Source: Janthinobacterium aquaticum (GTDB taxonomy: Bacteria; Pseudomonadota; Gammaproteobacteria; Burkholderiales; Burkholderiaceae_D). From it: 64,000 bases of DNA. The stretch covers positions 124,001-188,000 of the forward strand of contig NZ_WFLK01000009.1 of assembly GCF_009208565.1 (NCBI RefSeq), read 5' to 3'. This document shows positions 6,475 through 15,300 of the stretch, piece after piece (positions within the stretch are counted from its first letter, which is position 1; each line of letters starts with the position of its first letter). A program made the position numbers and the translations under genes. The notes beneath the pieces were generated by a model that had not been told where the DNA came from, did not search any database, and saw only the letters and a list, made by a program, of their open reading frames with translations.

Positions 6475-8868
6475 ATGAAATGGACACCGGTCTGGCAGGC
6501 GTTGTGGATCAGCATGCTGGCCGTCGGGCCGCTGGCGGCCGGCGCCGCGGAGGTGGCAGCGCTGGCCGTAGCGGCGGCTGATCCCGACGCGGCCAGGATG
6601 CCGGCGCCAAACGAAGCGGTCAATGAACTGTATCTGGAGGTAAGCGTGAATACGGAAGCAACCGGCCTGATCTTGCGCTTTACCCAGCAGGGTAAAGGGC
6701 TGTTCAGCAGCGTGGAGAACTTGCAGCAGCTTGGGCTGGACCCGGCGCGCTTCGGCGCGTCCGGCCAGGCCGAGGTGGGGCTCGACGCGATTGCCGGCCT
6801 CACGTATGTTTATGACGCGGCGCGCCAGAGCCTGGCGCTCACCGTCAGCGACAGCCTGCGCCAGCCATACGCTGTCAGTGCGCGTGCCGTGCGGCGTGCG
6901 CCACCGTCGCAGGTCACGCCGGGCGCGGTGCTGAACTACGAGATTTATTCGGAGCTGGGGGAGACGCGCCAGAGCGCCATTTTCAATGATTTCCGCTACT
7001 TCAACAGCAGCGGCGTGTTGAGCAGTACCGGCACCATCAACCTGGGCGGCAGCGCGCGTGACGGCCAGCAGAAATACATGCGCTACGATACGTTCTGGAA
7101 CCATTCCGATCCCGATACGCTGCAGAGCTGGCAGGTCGGCGACCTGATTTCCTCGTCGCTGAGCTGGAGCCGTGCCGTGCGCATGGGCGGCTTTCAGTGG
7201 CGCAAGAATTTCCAGCTGCGCCCTGATCTGCTGACCTTTCCGGTGGCCTCGCTTGACGGCACGGCGCTGGTGCCGTCTTCGCTCAACCTGCTGATCAACG
7301 GCGTGCAGCAGTACTCGGCCAGCGTGCCCAGCGGTCCGTTCGTGCTCAATCAGGTGGCCGGCATCAATGGCGCTGGCCTGGCGACCGTGATCACGCGCGA
7401 TGCGCTCGGGCGCAGCGTGGCCACCACCTTGCCGCTGTATGTCGACACGCGCCTGCTGGCGAGCGGCCTCAGTGATTATTCGCTTGAAATCGGCGCACTG
7501 CGGCGCGACTACGGCACGCGCTCGTTCGGCTACGAGCGCAGCCCGGTGGCCAGCGCCAGCGGCCGTTACGGCGTGAGCGATACACTGACCATCGAAGGCC
7601 ATGCCGAGGTCGGCAAAGGCGTGCTCAATGCCGGCGCCGGCGCCCTGCTGCGGCTGGGGCAGGCCGGCGTGATCAATGGCGCGCTGACGGCCAGCAACGG
7701 CAGTGGAACAGGCAGCGGCACCGGCCTGCAGGCCAGCATCGGCTATCAGTACCTGGGGCCGCGCTTCAGCATCGATGCGCAAAGCGTGCGCGCCAGCGCT
7801 TCCTATGGCGACCTGGCCTCGCGCGACGGCAGCGCCGTGACCCGCATGGCCGACCGGGTCTCGCTGAACCTGGCCTTGCCGGCCGGGCAGAGCGTCAATC
7901 TCAGTTATATCGGCTATCGCACGCCTGGGGCGGAAACCTCGAAAATTGCCACGCTTGGCTATTCGACCACTTTGTTCAACGGTATCTTTTTCAATCTCAG
8001 CGCCTTCCAGGATCTGCAGCAGCGCGACCAGCGCGGCTTTTATTTTGGTCTCAGCATGGCGTTCGACAATAATATCTCCGTCAGCACCAGCAGCAGCCGC
8101 CAGAACGATGTCGGCAGCCGCAGCATCAGTGCCCGGCAGAGCGCCGACTTTGGCGGCGGCTTCGGCTGGACAGTCCAGGCCGGCACGGCGGGCGGCATGG
8201 CTTACCGCCAGGGACAGATCGAATACCTGGGCAGCGACGGCCGCCTGACGGCGCGCGCGCAAAGCAATGCGCTGGGCAGCGCGTCGGCGATCGGCGCTGC
8301 CGGTGCGCTGGTGCTGATGGACGGCCACCTGGCCACGGCGCGTCAGGTGGGCAACGGCTTTGCCATGGTGTCGACCGGTGGCGTGGCCAATGTGCCGGTG
8401 CTGCACGAGAACCGCCAGATCGGCGTGACCGGACGCAGCGGCTATCTGCTGGTGCCCAACTTGAACGCCTATGGCGACAACCAGATCGCCATCGGCACCG
8501 ATGGCCTCGATGTCGATGCGCGCATACCCGTGACCAACCTGAACCTGGTGCCGCGCAGCCTGTCCGGCGTGCTGGCCGCGTTCCCGGTCGAGCGCTACAG
8601 CGCCGCCACCGTGGTGGTGCACGGCGACGATGGCCAGCCTTTGGCGACCGGCTTGCCGGTGCTGCATGTGCAAAGCGGCAAGCGCACCGTGGTGGGTTTT
8701 GACGGCGTGGTGTTTGTCGATGACCTGCAGGCCGATAACGAACTGCGTATCGGCGACGACGATCATCCGTGCACGGTTCATTTCAGCTACCAGCGGCCCG
8801 CTGCCGGCGGCCTGCCGGTGCTCGGCCCGGTGCGCTGCATCGGCGCCACTTCGGGCGGAGGCCGCTGA
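6475..8868 (+). CDS. fimbrial outer-membrane usher
   Basis: This is a 797-aa FimD/CsuD-type usher. It has a signal peptide, an N-terminal chaperone-binding domain (ELYLEVSVNTE) and a long β-barrel rich in alternating hydrophobic residues. The plug region lies around residues 250-320 (FPVASLDGTALVPSSLNLLING). Two C-terminal domains end in a Cys-containing segment (HPCTVHFSY). It forms the secretion pore and assembly platform in the outer membrane. Its stop overlaps the next start by one base (TGATG), indicating translational coupling to the two-domain SCPU gene. Confidence 0.92.
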   Translation: MKWTPVWQALWISMLAVGPLAAGAAEVAALAVAAADPDAARMPAPNEAVNELYLEVSVNTEATGLILRFTQQGKGLFSSVENLQQLGLDPARFGASGQAEVGLDAIAGLTYVYDAARQSLALTVSDSLRQPYAVSARAVRRAPPSQVTPGAVLNYEIYSELGETRQSAIFNDFRYFNSSGVLSSTGTINLGGSARDGQQKYMRYDTFWNHSDPDTLQSWQVGDLISSSLSWSRAVRMGGFQWRKNFQLRPDLLTFPVASLDGTALVPSSLNLLINGVQQYSASVPSGPFVLNQVAGINGAGLATVITRDALGRSVATTLPLYVDTRLLASGLSDYSLEIGALRRDYGTRSFGYERSPVASASGRYGVSDTLTIEGHAEVGKGVLNAGAGALLRLGQAGVINGALTASNGSGTGSGTGLQASIGYQYLGPRFSIDAQSVRASASYGDLASRDGSAVTRMADRVSLNLALPAGQSVNLSYIGYRTPGAETSKIATLGYSTTLFNGIFFNLSAFQDLQQRDQRGFYFGLSMAFDNNISVSTSSSRQNDVGSRSISARQSADFGGGFGWTVQAGTAGGMAYRQGQIEYLGSDGRLTARAQSNALGSASAIGAAGALVLMDGHLATARQVGNGFAMVSTGGVANVPVLHENRQIGVTGRSGYLLVPNLNAYGDNQIAIGTDGLDVDARIPVTNLNLVPRSLSGVLAAFPVERYSAATVVVHGDDGQPLATGLPVLHVQSGKRTVVGFDGVVFVDDLQADNELRIGDDDHPCTVHFSYQRPAAGGLPVLGPVRCIGATSGGGR

Positions 8869-9872
8869 TGCGCCGCGCATGGGTCGTGTTGGCGCTGCTG
8901 CTGGCCTGGACCTGCAGCGGCCAGGCGCAGGCCCAGGGCAATACCTGTACGGTGGTGGTCAACGAGGTCAATTTCGGCCTGGTGTCGCCGATTTCGGGCG
9001 CCGATTACACGGTGACGGGATCGGGTACGCTCACTTGCATATTCGCGCCGCTGGCGCCGTTGCTGACCGGTTACGTCAGCGCCTGCCTGAACCTGGGGCT
9101 GGGCAGCAATTCGCTGGCGGCTACTGCGCGCCAGCTGGGCAACGGTACGCTGCGCATGCCGTATAACCTGTATGTGGACAGCAGCTACGCGCCTTCGGCG
9201 ATCTGGGGCGGGCCTGGCGTGACGGGCGCGCCGTCCTCGCTGCCCGTTTCCATCTCGATGGGACTGCTCTCGCTGGGCGGCACCGCCACCAAGAACTTCA
9301 GCTTCTACGGCAAGATCCCGTCCGGCACGGCGCTGGCGGCTGTATCGACAGTGGCCGACGCCAATACCGAATACAGCTCGAGCTTTACCGGCGCCGGCAC
9401 GCTGACTTATACGTTCAGTTCCGTCACGCCGCCAACGAACTGCCTGGGCAGCACGGCCAGCTTCGGCTTTGCCGTCAAGGCAACCGCCGTCAATAACTGC
9501 ACCATTACCGCTACGCCGATGGTGTTTTCCAATGCCACCATCCTCACCGGTTCGGTGCGCAGCACCAGCACGCTGACCGTACGTTGTGTCAATAATAATG
9601 CTTATCAGATCGCCCTGAATGGCGGCACGGTGGCTGGCAGCGTGGCGGCGCGGCAGATGAAAAATACCGTCAGCGCGGCCAGGGTCGGCTACCGCCTGTC
9701 GTCAACGCTCGACGGTCCGCTGTGGGGCGATGGCACCGGCGGCACGGCCATGGTGAACGGGAAGGGTACCGGCAGCAGCGTGCCGGTGACGATCTATGGC
9801 CGCGTGCCGGCGCAGACCACGCCGGAGCCGGGCGACTACAAGGATACGGTGATGGCGACGATTTACTTTTAA
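8868..9872 (+). CDS. two-domain SCPU protein, probable pilus tip adhesin
   Basis: This 334-aa precursor has a signal peptide (cleavage near AQAQG) and two SCPU-like domains. The first starts NTCTVVVNEVNFGLV. The second starts around residue 200 (FAVKATAVNNCTITATPMVFSNATI) and ends VMATIYF like the major pilin. In Csu-type systems the last gene of the operon encodes such a two-domain subunit, which caps the pilus and binds surfaces. The ATG at 8868 overlaps the usher stop. Its TAA (9870-9872) interlocks with the stop of the convergent small gene. Confidence 0.88.
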   Translation: MRRAWVVLALLLAWTCSGQAQAQGNTCTVVVNEVNFGLVSPISGADYTVTGSGTLTCIFAPLAPLLTGYVSACLNLGLGSNSLAATARQLGNGTLRMPYNLYVDSSYAPSAIWGGPGVTGAPSSLPVSISMGLLSLGGTATKNFSFYGKIPSGTALAAVSTVADANTEYSSSFTGAGTLTYTFSSVTPPTNCLGSTASFGFAVKATAVNNCTITATPMVFSNATILTGSVRSTSTLTVRCVNNNAYQIALNGGTVAGSVAARQMKNTVSAARVGYRLSSTLDGPLWGDGTGGTAMVNGKGTGSSVPVTIYGRVPAQTTPEPGDYKDTVMATIYF

Positions 9873-10105
9873 AACACCACGCTGAGCACATTGGCGCCGG
9901 CACTGCTGCGCTGCGGCTCGATCAGGTAGGGCGACTGGTGCTGGCAGCGCACCGAAGCACTGCCCGATTGCGTGCTGATGATGCACGATTCGAGCACCAC
10001 GAAAGTGGCCTGGAACGAGGCCGAGGCGGTGGCTCCGGTTGCCGTGCCCAGCCAGAGGCTCAGGGTAGACAGCGCAGCAAGGGAGGCGAGCTTGAAAAGA
10101 GTCAT
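9869..10105 (-). CDS. miniature SCPU-like exported protein
   Basis: This 78-aa ORF has a clear signal peptide (MTLFKLASLAALSTLSL, cleavage near ATGA/TASA). The mature part is about 55 residues and keeps the landmarks of an SCPU pilin: an opening strand ASFQATFVVLESCII, a second Cys in VRCQHQSPYLIE, and a hydrophobic C-terminus (VLSVVF). The middle of the domain is missing. It reads toward the pilus operon with interlocking stop codons. It could be a decaying pilin gene, a regulator of polymerisation, or an independent small exported protein. The signal peptide and paired cysteines argue against a chance ORF. Confidence 0.62.
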   Translation of the reverse strand: MTLFKLASLAALSTLSLWLGTATGATASASFQATFVVLESCIISTQSGSASVRCQHQSPYLIEPQRSSAGANVLSVVF

Positions 10106-10227
10106 TGCAAACTAAGTATAAAAAAAACGATCAGGGCACCATCGCACGCGGCATCTTGCGATTGCGTCGTTTTTTGCACCGGGTTGGGGTGGAGTTGAAG
10201 CAGACACGATTGTACTTGAACAAGAAA

Positions 10228-10278
10228 AGTGTGAGTTTTCGCGTATTTTCAACTTGTTTCCCTAGTGAAACTCACACT
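10228..10278. promoter_or_regulatory. long inverted repeat upstream of the HxlR gene
   Basis: AGTGTGAGTTT (10228-10238) and AAACTCACACT (10268-10278) form a perfect 11-bp inverted repeat with a 29-bp AT-rich spacer. It lies 87 bp before the HxlR regulator start and is a good candidate for a two-site operator, probably autoregulatory. The rest of the 10106-10364 gap is AT-rich with no gene. Confidence 0.5.
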
Positions 10279-10364
10279 ATCGAATCAGTAGTGACGGAAG
10301 CTGGTTATGTTTTTGAAGAAATTTTCATTGTTGCGTGGTAACTAATTCAAATAAGGAGATGGTC

Positions 10365-10922
10365 ATGAAACATACCAACTTTAACAATTTGCCATGTCCG
10401 ATTGCACGCAGCCTGGGCAAGGTCGGTGAATGGTGGAGCATCCTGATTCTGCGCGAGGCGTTTTACGGCAAGACGCGGTTTGACGAGTTTGAAAAAAGCC
10501 TGAAGATTGCTCCCACCATCCTGACGCGGCGCCTGGCCGACCTGGTCGAGGGCGGCCTGATGACGCGCCGCCTGTATTGCGCCAAGCCGCCGCGCTACGA
10601 CTATGTGCTGACCAAGTCCGGCCGCGCCTTCAAGCCGGTGCTGCTGGCCTTTATCGCCTGGGGCAACGAGCACTTTGCGCCCGAAGGCGCCAGCCTGGTG
10701 ATTGCCAGCCGCGACACCGGCCTGGCCGCTGATCCGGTGCTGGTCGACGCCATGACCGGCCTGCCCATCAACGATGAATACTATGCGTTTGCGCCCGGTC
10801 CGGCTGCCAGTGACAGCATGCGCGACATCATCATGGCAGCGGAAAAAAGCAGCGGCATTGCGCCCAAGCCCAAGGCGCCGGCCGCCAACCGCGGCTGGGT
10901 GGCCGAAGGCCATCTGGTCTGA
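10365..10922 (+). CDS. HxlR-family transcriptional regulator
   Basis: This winged-helix protein of 185 aa opens with CPIARSLGKVGEWWSILILREAF, the HxlR signature in which a Cys near the N-terminus often senses electrophiles or redox state. The recognition region (FEKSLKIAPTILTRRLADLV) and wing (KPPRYDYVLTKSG) follow. It carries a ~70-residue C-terminal extension beyond the ~110-aa core. The ATG at 10365 was chosen because AAGGAG at 10353-10358 is correctly spaced. A CHRD lipoprotein gene follows after 15 bp and may be cotranscribed. Confidence 0.88.
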   Translation: MKHTNFNNLPCPIARSLGKVGEWWSILILREAFYGKTRFDEFEKSLKIAPTILTRRLADLVEGGLMTRRLYCAKPPRYDYVLTKSGRAFKPVLLAFIAWGNEHFAPEGASLVIASRDTGLAADPVLVDAMTGLPINDEYYAFAPGPAASDSMRDIIMAAEKSSGIAPKPKAPAANRGWVAEGHLV

Positions 10923-10937
10923 CGCTGCTCCGGTCCG

Positions 10938-11354
10938 ATGCGCGGCAGGGTGCTGGCTCAGGCCATGGTCGTTGTGGCGCTCCTGGGCGGCTGCGCCCAG
11001 CGCGCGCCGCATGATCAGGACGTCACGCTGAGCGGCGCGCAGTGCGTGCCGGCCAACAGCAGTGCAGCCAGCGCCAGCAGCAGCTTGCGCGTGCTGCCCG
11101 ACGGACGCGTGACGGGCAGCGTGCGCCATACCGGCATGCTTGCGACCGGCGCGCAGCTGCATGCGGCGCTGGCGGGCGCCAACGGCCCGACCATTGTCAC
11201 GCTGCAACGGACCGGTGAAGGCAGTTTTGCCGCGCCGCCCGACGCGCGGCTGACGCCGCTGCAGTATGCGCTCTACCAGGCCGGCGGCGTCTACGTCAAC
11301 ATACAAAGCGCGGCCTATCCGGCCGGTGAAATCCGCGCCCAGCTCAAGCCATAG
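10938..11354 (+). CDS. CHRD-domain lipoprotein
   Basis: This 138-aa protein has a lipoprotein signal (VVALLGGC, lipobox Cys at ~18), so it is likely anchored in the outer membrane facing the periplasm. The rest is a CHRD domain: a VTLSGAQ-like opening strand (VPANSSA follows), HTGMLATGAQLHAA in the middle, and the typical end GGVYVNIQSAAYPAGEIRAQL. CHRD domains were named from chordin; their bacterial role is unknown. It lies 15 bp after the HxlR gene and before a terminator at 11397. Confidence 0.82.
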   Translation: MRGRVLAQAMVVVALLGGCAQRAPHDQDVTLSGAQCVPANSSAASASSSLRVLPDGRVTGSVRHTGMLATGAQLHAALAGANGPTIVTLQRTGEGSFAAPPDARLTPLQYALYQAGGVYVNIQSAAYPAGEIRAQLKP

Positions 11355-11396
11355 CCGCTTGCAGCAGCACAGAGTTTTCCTCCGTACCTCCTTGGG

Positions 11397-11419
11397 GCCG
11401 CATCAGCGGCTCTTTTTTT
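11397..11419 (+). terminator. intrinsic terminator
   Basis: GCCGC (11397-11401), loop ATCA, GCGGC (11406-11410), then TC and seven T residues. It ends the HxlR-CHRD transcript and separates it from the AEC transporter gene that starts at 11456. Confidence 0.72.
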
Positions 11420-11455
11420 GGCCGCGCCTGGCAGATATCACTACAATGGCTGGCC

Positions 11456-12409
11456 ATGCTGACCATCCTCGCCATCACTTTTCCTTTTTTCGCGCTGGTG
11501 CTGTGCGGTTACCTGGCCGTGCGGCGCGCGCTGCTGCCGCTGGCCGCCATCGGCGGCCTGAACAGTTTCGTGCTGTATTTTGCGCTGCCGTGCATGCTGT
11601 ACCGCTTTGGCGCGGCCACGCCAATTGCGCAACTGCTCGACGGCAGTGTCTTTGGCGTATACCTGCTGTGCGCGCTGATCATGGTCGGCGTCACCGTGGC
11701 GATGACGCTGAGCCATCGCATCGACTGGAACAATGCCGCTTTCGGGGCACTGGTGGCTGCCTTTCCGAATACAGGTTTCATGGGCGTGCCGCTGTTGCTG
11801 GCGCTGCTCGGGCCGCGTTCGTCGGGCCCGGTGATCGTCACCATCGTGGTCGACATGCTGATTACCAGTTCGCTGTGTATTGCCCTGTCGCGTGTCGGTA
11901 GCGGTGGCGCGCAAGGCAGCCGCGTCGCCATCGCCAATGCCCTCAAGGGCATGGTCGGCAATCCCATGCCGTGGGCGATTGTATTGGGCGCACTGTCGTC
12001 ATGGCTGGACTGGCGCCTGCCGGCGCCGCTGATGCAAACCGTGGGACTGCTGGCCGATGCGGCCTCGCCAGTGGCCTTGTTTACCATCGGCGCGGTGCTG
12101 GCGCGCTCGCAAATGAGCACGCATGACAACGCGCCGCTGCGCGACTATGTGCCGGTGGCGCTGAAGAAGCTGCTGCTCCATCCCTTGCTGGTATGGGGCG
12201 CCGGCCATGCGGCAATCGCGCTGGGTGCGCCGCTCGACCCCTATTCGCTGACCTGCGTGGTGCTGGTGGCCTGCCTGCCCAGCGCCAGCAATGTGACGTT
12301 GCTGTCGGAGCGCTTTGGTGCCGATACGGCGCGCATTGCGCGCATTATCCTGATCTCGACCGTGCTGTCGTTCCTGACGTTCGCTGCCGCCGTCAGCTAT
12401 CTGCGCTAG
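11456..12409 (+). CDS. AEC-family (auxin efflux carrier-like) transporter
   Basis: This 317-aa inner-membrane protein has about ten hydrophobic segments. AEC-family features include ITFPFFALVLCGYLAVRR at the start, the conserved FPNTGFMGVPLLLALLG segment and a C-terminal half with LPSASNVTLLSERFG. Members export or exchange small organic acids such as malate or malonate; the substrate here is unknown. It stands alone between a terminator and a convergent OsmC gene. Confidence 0.87.
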   Translation: MLTILAITFPFFALVLCGYLAVRRALLPLAAIGGLNSFVLYFALPCMLYRFGAATPIAQLLDGSVFGVYLLCALIMVGVTVAMTLSHRIDWNNAAFGALVAAFPNTGFMGVPLLLALLGPRSSGPVIVTIVVDMLITSSLCIALSRVGSGGAQGSRVAIANALKGMVGNPMPWAIVLGALSSWLDWRLPAPLMQTVGLLADAASPVALFTIGAVLARSQMSTHDNAPLRDYVPVALKKLLLHPLLVWGAGHAAIALGAPLDPYSLTCVVLVACLPSASNVTLLSERFGADTARIARIILISTVLSFLTFAAAVSYLR

Positions 12410-12449
12410 TGGGACTTGCAGAACGGCGCTGACGCGACCGGCCATGGCG

Positions 12450-12905
12450 TCAGGATTCGACCACCACCTCGGCCTTCAGTGAATTGGCGATATAGCAGCG
12501 CGCATGGGCGTCGTGGTGCAGGCTGGCCAGCGCCTCGGGCAGGGGCGCGGCGCCGGCAAACGCGATCTGCGGGCGCAGCACGATGCGTGTCATGGCCAGC
12601 TGGCCTTCGGCATTGCGACTGAGCTCGCCTACGGCCTCGTCGCGGTAGTCGTCAATGACGTAGCCGCGCTGCGCGGCCAGCGACAGGAAGAACAGCATAT
12701 GGCAGCTCGACGTGGCCGCTACCAGTGCCTCTTCCGGATCGACATTGGCAGCGACCGACATCGGCAGCGGCACTGACAGCGGCGAGGACGAGGCCGGCAC
12801 ATGCAGGCCGCCGTCGAATTGCCATTCATGGCCGCGGCTGTAGCGCTGGCCGGCGAAGTCCTGGCCGTCGCGCTGCCAGGCGACGGTGGCGAAAAACTGT
12901 TGCAT
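12450..12905 (-). CDS. OsmC-family peroxiredoxin-like protein
   Basis: This 151-aa cytoplasmic protein belongs to the OsmC/Ohr superfamily. The two active-site cysteines are visible in ATSSCHMLFF and HARCYIANS, with the N-terminal GHEWQFDGG-like region. These proteins reduce organic hydroperoxides. The start is ATG at 12905 (MQQFFATVAW) because GGAGA lies just upstream; a longer ORF to 12956 has no RBS. Whether it is true Ohr, OsmC or a YhfA-type relative is not decided. Confidence 0.86.
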   Translation of the reverse strand: MQQFFATVAWQRDGQDFAGQRYSRGHEWQFDGGLHVPASSSPLSVPLPMSVAANVDPEEALVAATSSCHMLFFLSLAAQRGYVIDDYRDEAVGELSRNAEGQLAMTRIVLRPQIAFAGAAPLPEALASLHHDAHARCYIANSLKAEVVVES

Positions 12906-13019
12906 GGCGTCTCCATAAAAGTACAGGCCGGCATATGGTAAGGCCTGCCGGGGCATTTTTCAAAGTGCCGCCGCCGGCCGTTATACTGGCAGCTTGCCCG
13001 TCCACTTTGAAAAGTCGCC

Positions 13020-13586
13020 ATGACAGTCACCCGCTGCAGTTGGGCCAACCCGGCCAATCCGCGTTATCTTGCCTACCACGATACCGAATGGGGCGTGCCC
13101 TGCCACGACGAGCGCACGCTGTTCGAGATGCTTAACCTGGAAGGCGCGCAGGCTGGCCTGAGCTGGGAAACCATCCTCAACAAGCGCGAGACTTACCGTG
13201 CCGCCTTCGACCAGTGGGACGCCGAAAAAATCGCCGCCTATGGCCCGGACAAAGTGGCGCAACTGCTGCTGGACCCCGGCATCGTGCGCAACCGCCTGAA
13301 GGTGGCCGCTGCCATCACCAACGCCCAGGCTTATTTGCGCCTGCGCGCCGAAGGACTCACGCTCGACAGTTTTCTGTGGGCGTATGTCGGTGGCAAGCCG
13401 ATCGTCAACCATTTCCAGCCGGGGCAGTTCCCGGCCAAGACCGAATTGTCCGACCGGCTCTCGAAAGACCTGGCCAAGCGCGGTTTCAAGTTTGTCGGCT
13501 CGACCATCATCTACGCCTATATGCAGGGCATCGGCATGGTCAATGACCACGCGCCCGACTGCTTTTGCCGCACGGGCGTGCAATGA
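13020..13586 (+). CDS. tag: DNA-3-methyladenine glycosylase I
   Basis: Tag removes 3-methyladenine from alkylated DNA. The 188-aa protein matches the family in length and motifs: TRCSWA at the N-terminus, YHDTEWGVPCHDE, LEGAQAGLSWETIL in the active site, and a C-terminal zinc-binding DHAPDCFCR. The last codons overlap mnmC (ATGA at 13583-13586), so a DNA repair and a tRNA modification enzyme are translated as a pair. Confidence 0.93.
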   Translation: MTVTRCSWANPANPRYLAYHDTEWGVPCHDERTLFEMLNLEGAQAGLSWETILNKRETYRAAFDQWDAEKIAAYGPDKVAQLLLDPGIVRNRLKVAAAITNAQAYLRLRAEGLTLDSFLWAYVGGKPIVNHFQPGQFPAKTELSDRLSKDLAKRGFKFVGSTIIYAYMQGIGMVNDHAPDCFCRTGVQ

Positions 13587-15220
13587 CGCTGAAATTGCTG
13601 CATGTGCTGCTCGACACCGGTTTCGATGCAGCGCGCTTTGCCGACGCCTGCCAGGCGCACGCCGGAGCGCGCCTGCATTACATTGCGCTGGCAGAGCGGC
13701 CGGTCGATACCGGAACCTTGCCGCCCGAATGGCGTGCACAGTGGCCGATGTGGCTGGCCGGCGTGCACCGCATGGTGTCGCCGGACGCACGCATCACGCT
13801 TGACCTGTGGATCGGCGCACCTGACGCCAGCCTGGCGCAGCTGTCTGCACGCGTCGATCAGGTGGTTCTGGCGCAGTGGCCGTCGTCGTTGACCGTGCTG
13901 GCGCGGCTGATGAACGACGGCGCACGCCTGACGGCGCCGCAGCTCGACAGCGCTCAGCGTGCAGCGCTCGAGAAGGCCGGCTTTGTGTTTGACGAGTGCG
14001 GCGGGCAAGCCGTATTGCGTTCGCGCCGGCCGCAGCCGGCGCCCGTTTCCCCGCTGCGCCGGGCGATTGTAATCGGCGCCGGCGTAGCCGGTGCGGCCGC
14101 CTGCGAACGGCTCGCTGCGCGCGGCTGGCAGCTCACGCTGATCGAGCGCCATGCGCAGCCGGCCAGTGAAGCCTCGGGCAACCTGGCCGGCATTTTCATG
14201 CCGCAGCTGTCGCGCGACGACAATCCGGCTACGCGCCTGGTGCGCGCCGCCTTCCTGTACGCGCTGCGCACCTGGCAGCGCCTGGGCGGCGCCGGCCAGG
14301 CTTTCGAGGGCGCGCAATCGGGCGTGCTGCAACTGGCGCGCGATGCGGCGCACGGCGCCGTGCAGCGCCAGATCGCCGCCGCCAATCGCTATCCTGCCGA
14401 CTTTGCGCAGTGGCTCGAGGCGCCGCAGGCCTCACAGATGCTGGGCGCCGATGCGCCGGACGGCGCCTGGTGGTTTGCCAGTGGCGGCTGGGCGCGACCG
14501 GCCACGGTCTGTGCCGCACTGCTGGACGCCTGCGGCGCCCAGCTGACGCGGCGTTTTTCCACCAGTGCGCTGCGCCTGGAGCGCGATGGCGACGGCTGGC
14601 TGGTGCGCGATGCAGCCGGTGCCGTGGTTGCTAGCGCACCGACCGTCATCCTTGCCGGCGGCACGGGCGCAGTCGACTTTGAACAGGCGGCGGGGCTGCC
14701 GCTAGCCGCCGTGCGCGGCCAGGTCACGCATCTGCCGCAAGACGCGCTGCCGCCGCTGCCGTTCGTGCTGTGCCGCGATGCCTACCTGACGCCGCCCAAC
14801 CACAATACGCTGTGCGTGGGCGCCACCTATGACCTGGACAGCGATGCGCAGCTGTGCCTGGCCAGCCAGCGCGACAACCTGGAAAAAATCTGCGCCATGC
14901 TGCAGCACCCGGTGGTAGACGCGCCGCTGGCAGGGCGCACCGGCTTTCGCTGCGTGGCGCCGGACCGCCTGCCGCTGGTGGGCGCCTTGCCCGACCCGGG
15001 CGTGCCTGGGCGCTGCGAACGATTGCGCGACCTGCCGCGCTGGCCTGGCTTGCATGGCCTGCTCGGCTATGCGTCGCGCGGCCTGATCTGGGCGCCGCTG
15101 GCGGCCGAGTTGCTGGCCAGCGAGCTGGAAGGTGAGCCGCTGCCGCTTGAAGCGTCGCTGGTGGCGGCGCTCGATCCGGGGCGTTTTATGCTGCGCGAGC
15201 GTCGTGGAGGCAGGCCCTGA
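13583..15220 (+). CDS. mnmC: MnmC: FAD oxidoreductase with degenerate methyltransferase domain
   Basis: MnmC finishes mnm5(s2)U at the tRNA wobble position. Its C-terminal FAD domain turns cmnm5U into nm5U and its N-terminal domain methylates it. Here residues ~160-545 form a complete FAD domain (VIGAGVAGAAA at ~163, SGNLAGIFMPQLSRDDN, GYASRGLIWAPL). The N-terminal part is only ~155 residues instead of ~250. The SAM motif reads DTGFDAARFA where ETGFGxGLNFL is expected, and the DGFxPxKNPxMW catalytic region is absent. The gene begins inside tag (4-bp overlap), so no hidden upstream part exists. Methylation is probably lost or done by another protein. Confidence 0.82.
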   Translation: MTLKLLHVLLDTGFDAARFADACQAHAGARLHYIALAERPVDTGTLPPEWRAQWPMWLAGVHRMVSPDARITLDLWIGAPDASLAQLSARVDQVVLAQWPSSLTVLARLMNDGARLTAPQLDSAQRAALEKAGFVFDECGGQAVLRSRRPQPAPVSPLRRAIVIGAGVAGAAACERLAARGWQLTLIERHAQPASEASGNLAGIFMPQLSRDDNPATRLVRAAFLYALRTWQRLGGAGQAFEGAQSGVLQLARDAAHGAVQRQIAAANRYPADFAQWLEAPQASQMLGADAPDGAWWFASGGWARPATVCAALLDACGAQLTRRFSTSALRLERDGDGWLVRDAAGAVVASAPTVILAGGTGAVDFEQAAGLPLAAVRGQVTHLPQDALPPLPFVLCRDAYLTPPNHNTLCVGATYDLDSDAQLCLASQRDNLEKICAMLQHPVVDAPLAGRTGFRCVAPDRLPLVGALPDPGVPGRCERLRDLPRWPGLHGLLGYASRGLIWAPLAAELLASELEGEPLPLEASLVAALDPGRFMLRERRGGRP

Positions 15221-15300
15221 TGCAGCCAGGTTAGTAAAGGTCACAAAGCAAAAAAATGGCGGGCCGGAGACGCGAGTCTGAGAAAATGCCGATGGTCGTG

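Noticed and set aside
5677..8880. A 1067-aa open frame on the minus strand across the usher region
   Set aside because: It is antisense to the clearly real chaperone and usher genes. Its composition (Ala/Arg/Gln/His-rich, no domains) is typical of shadow frames in GC-rich DNA.
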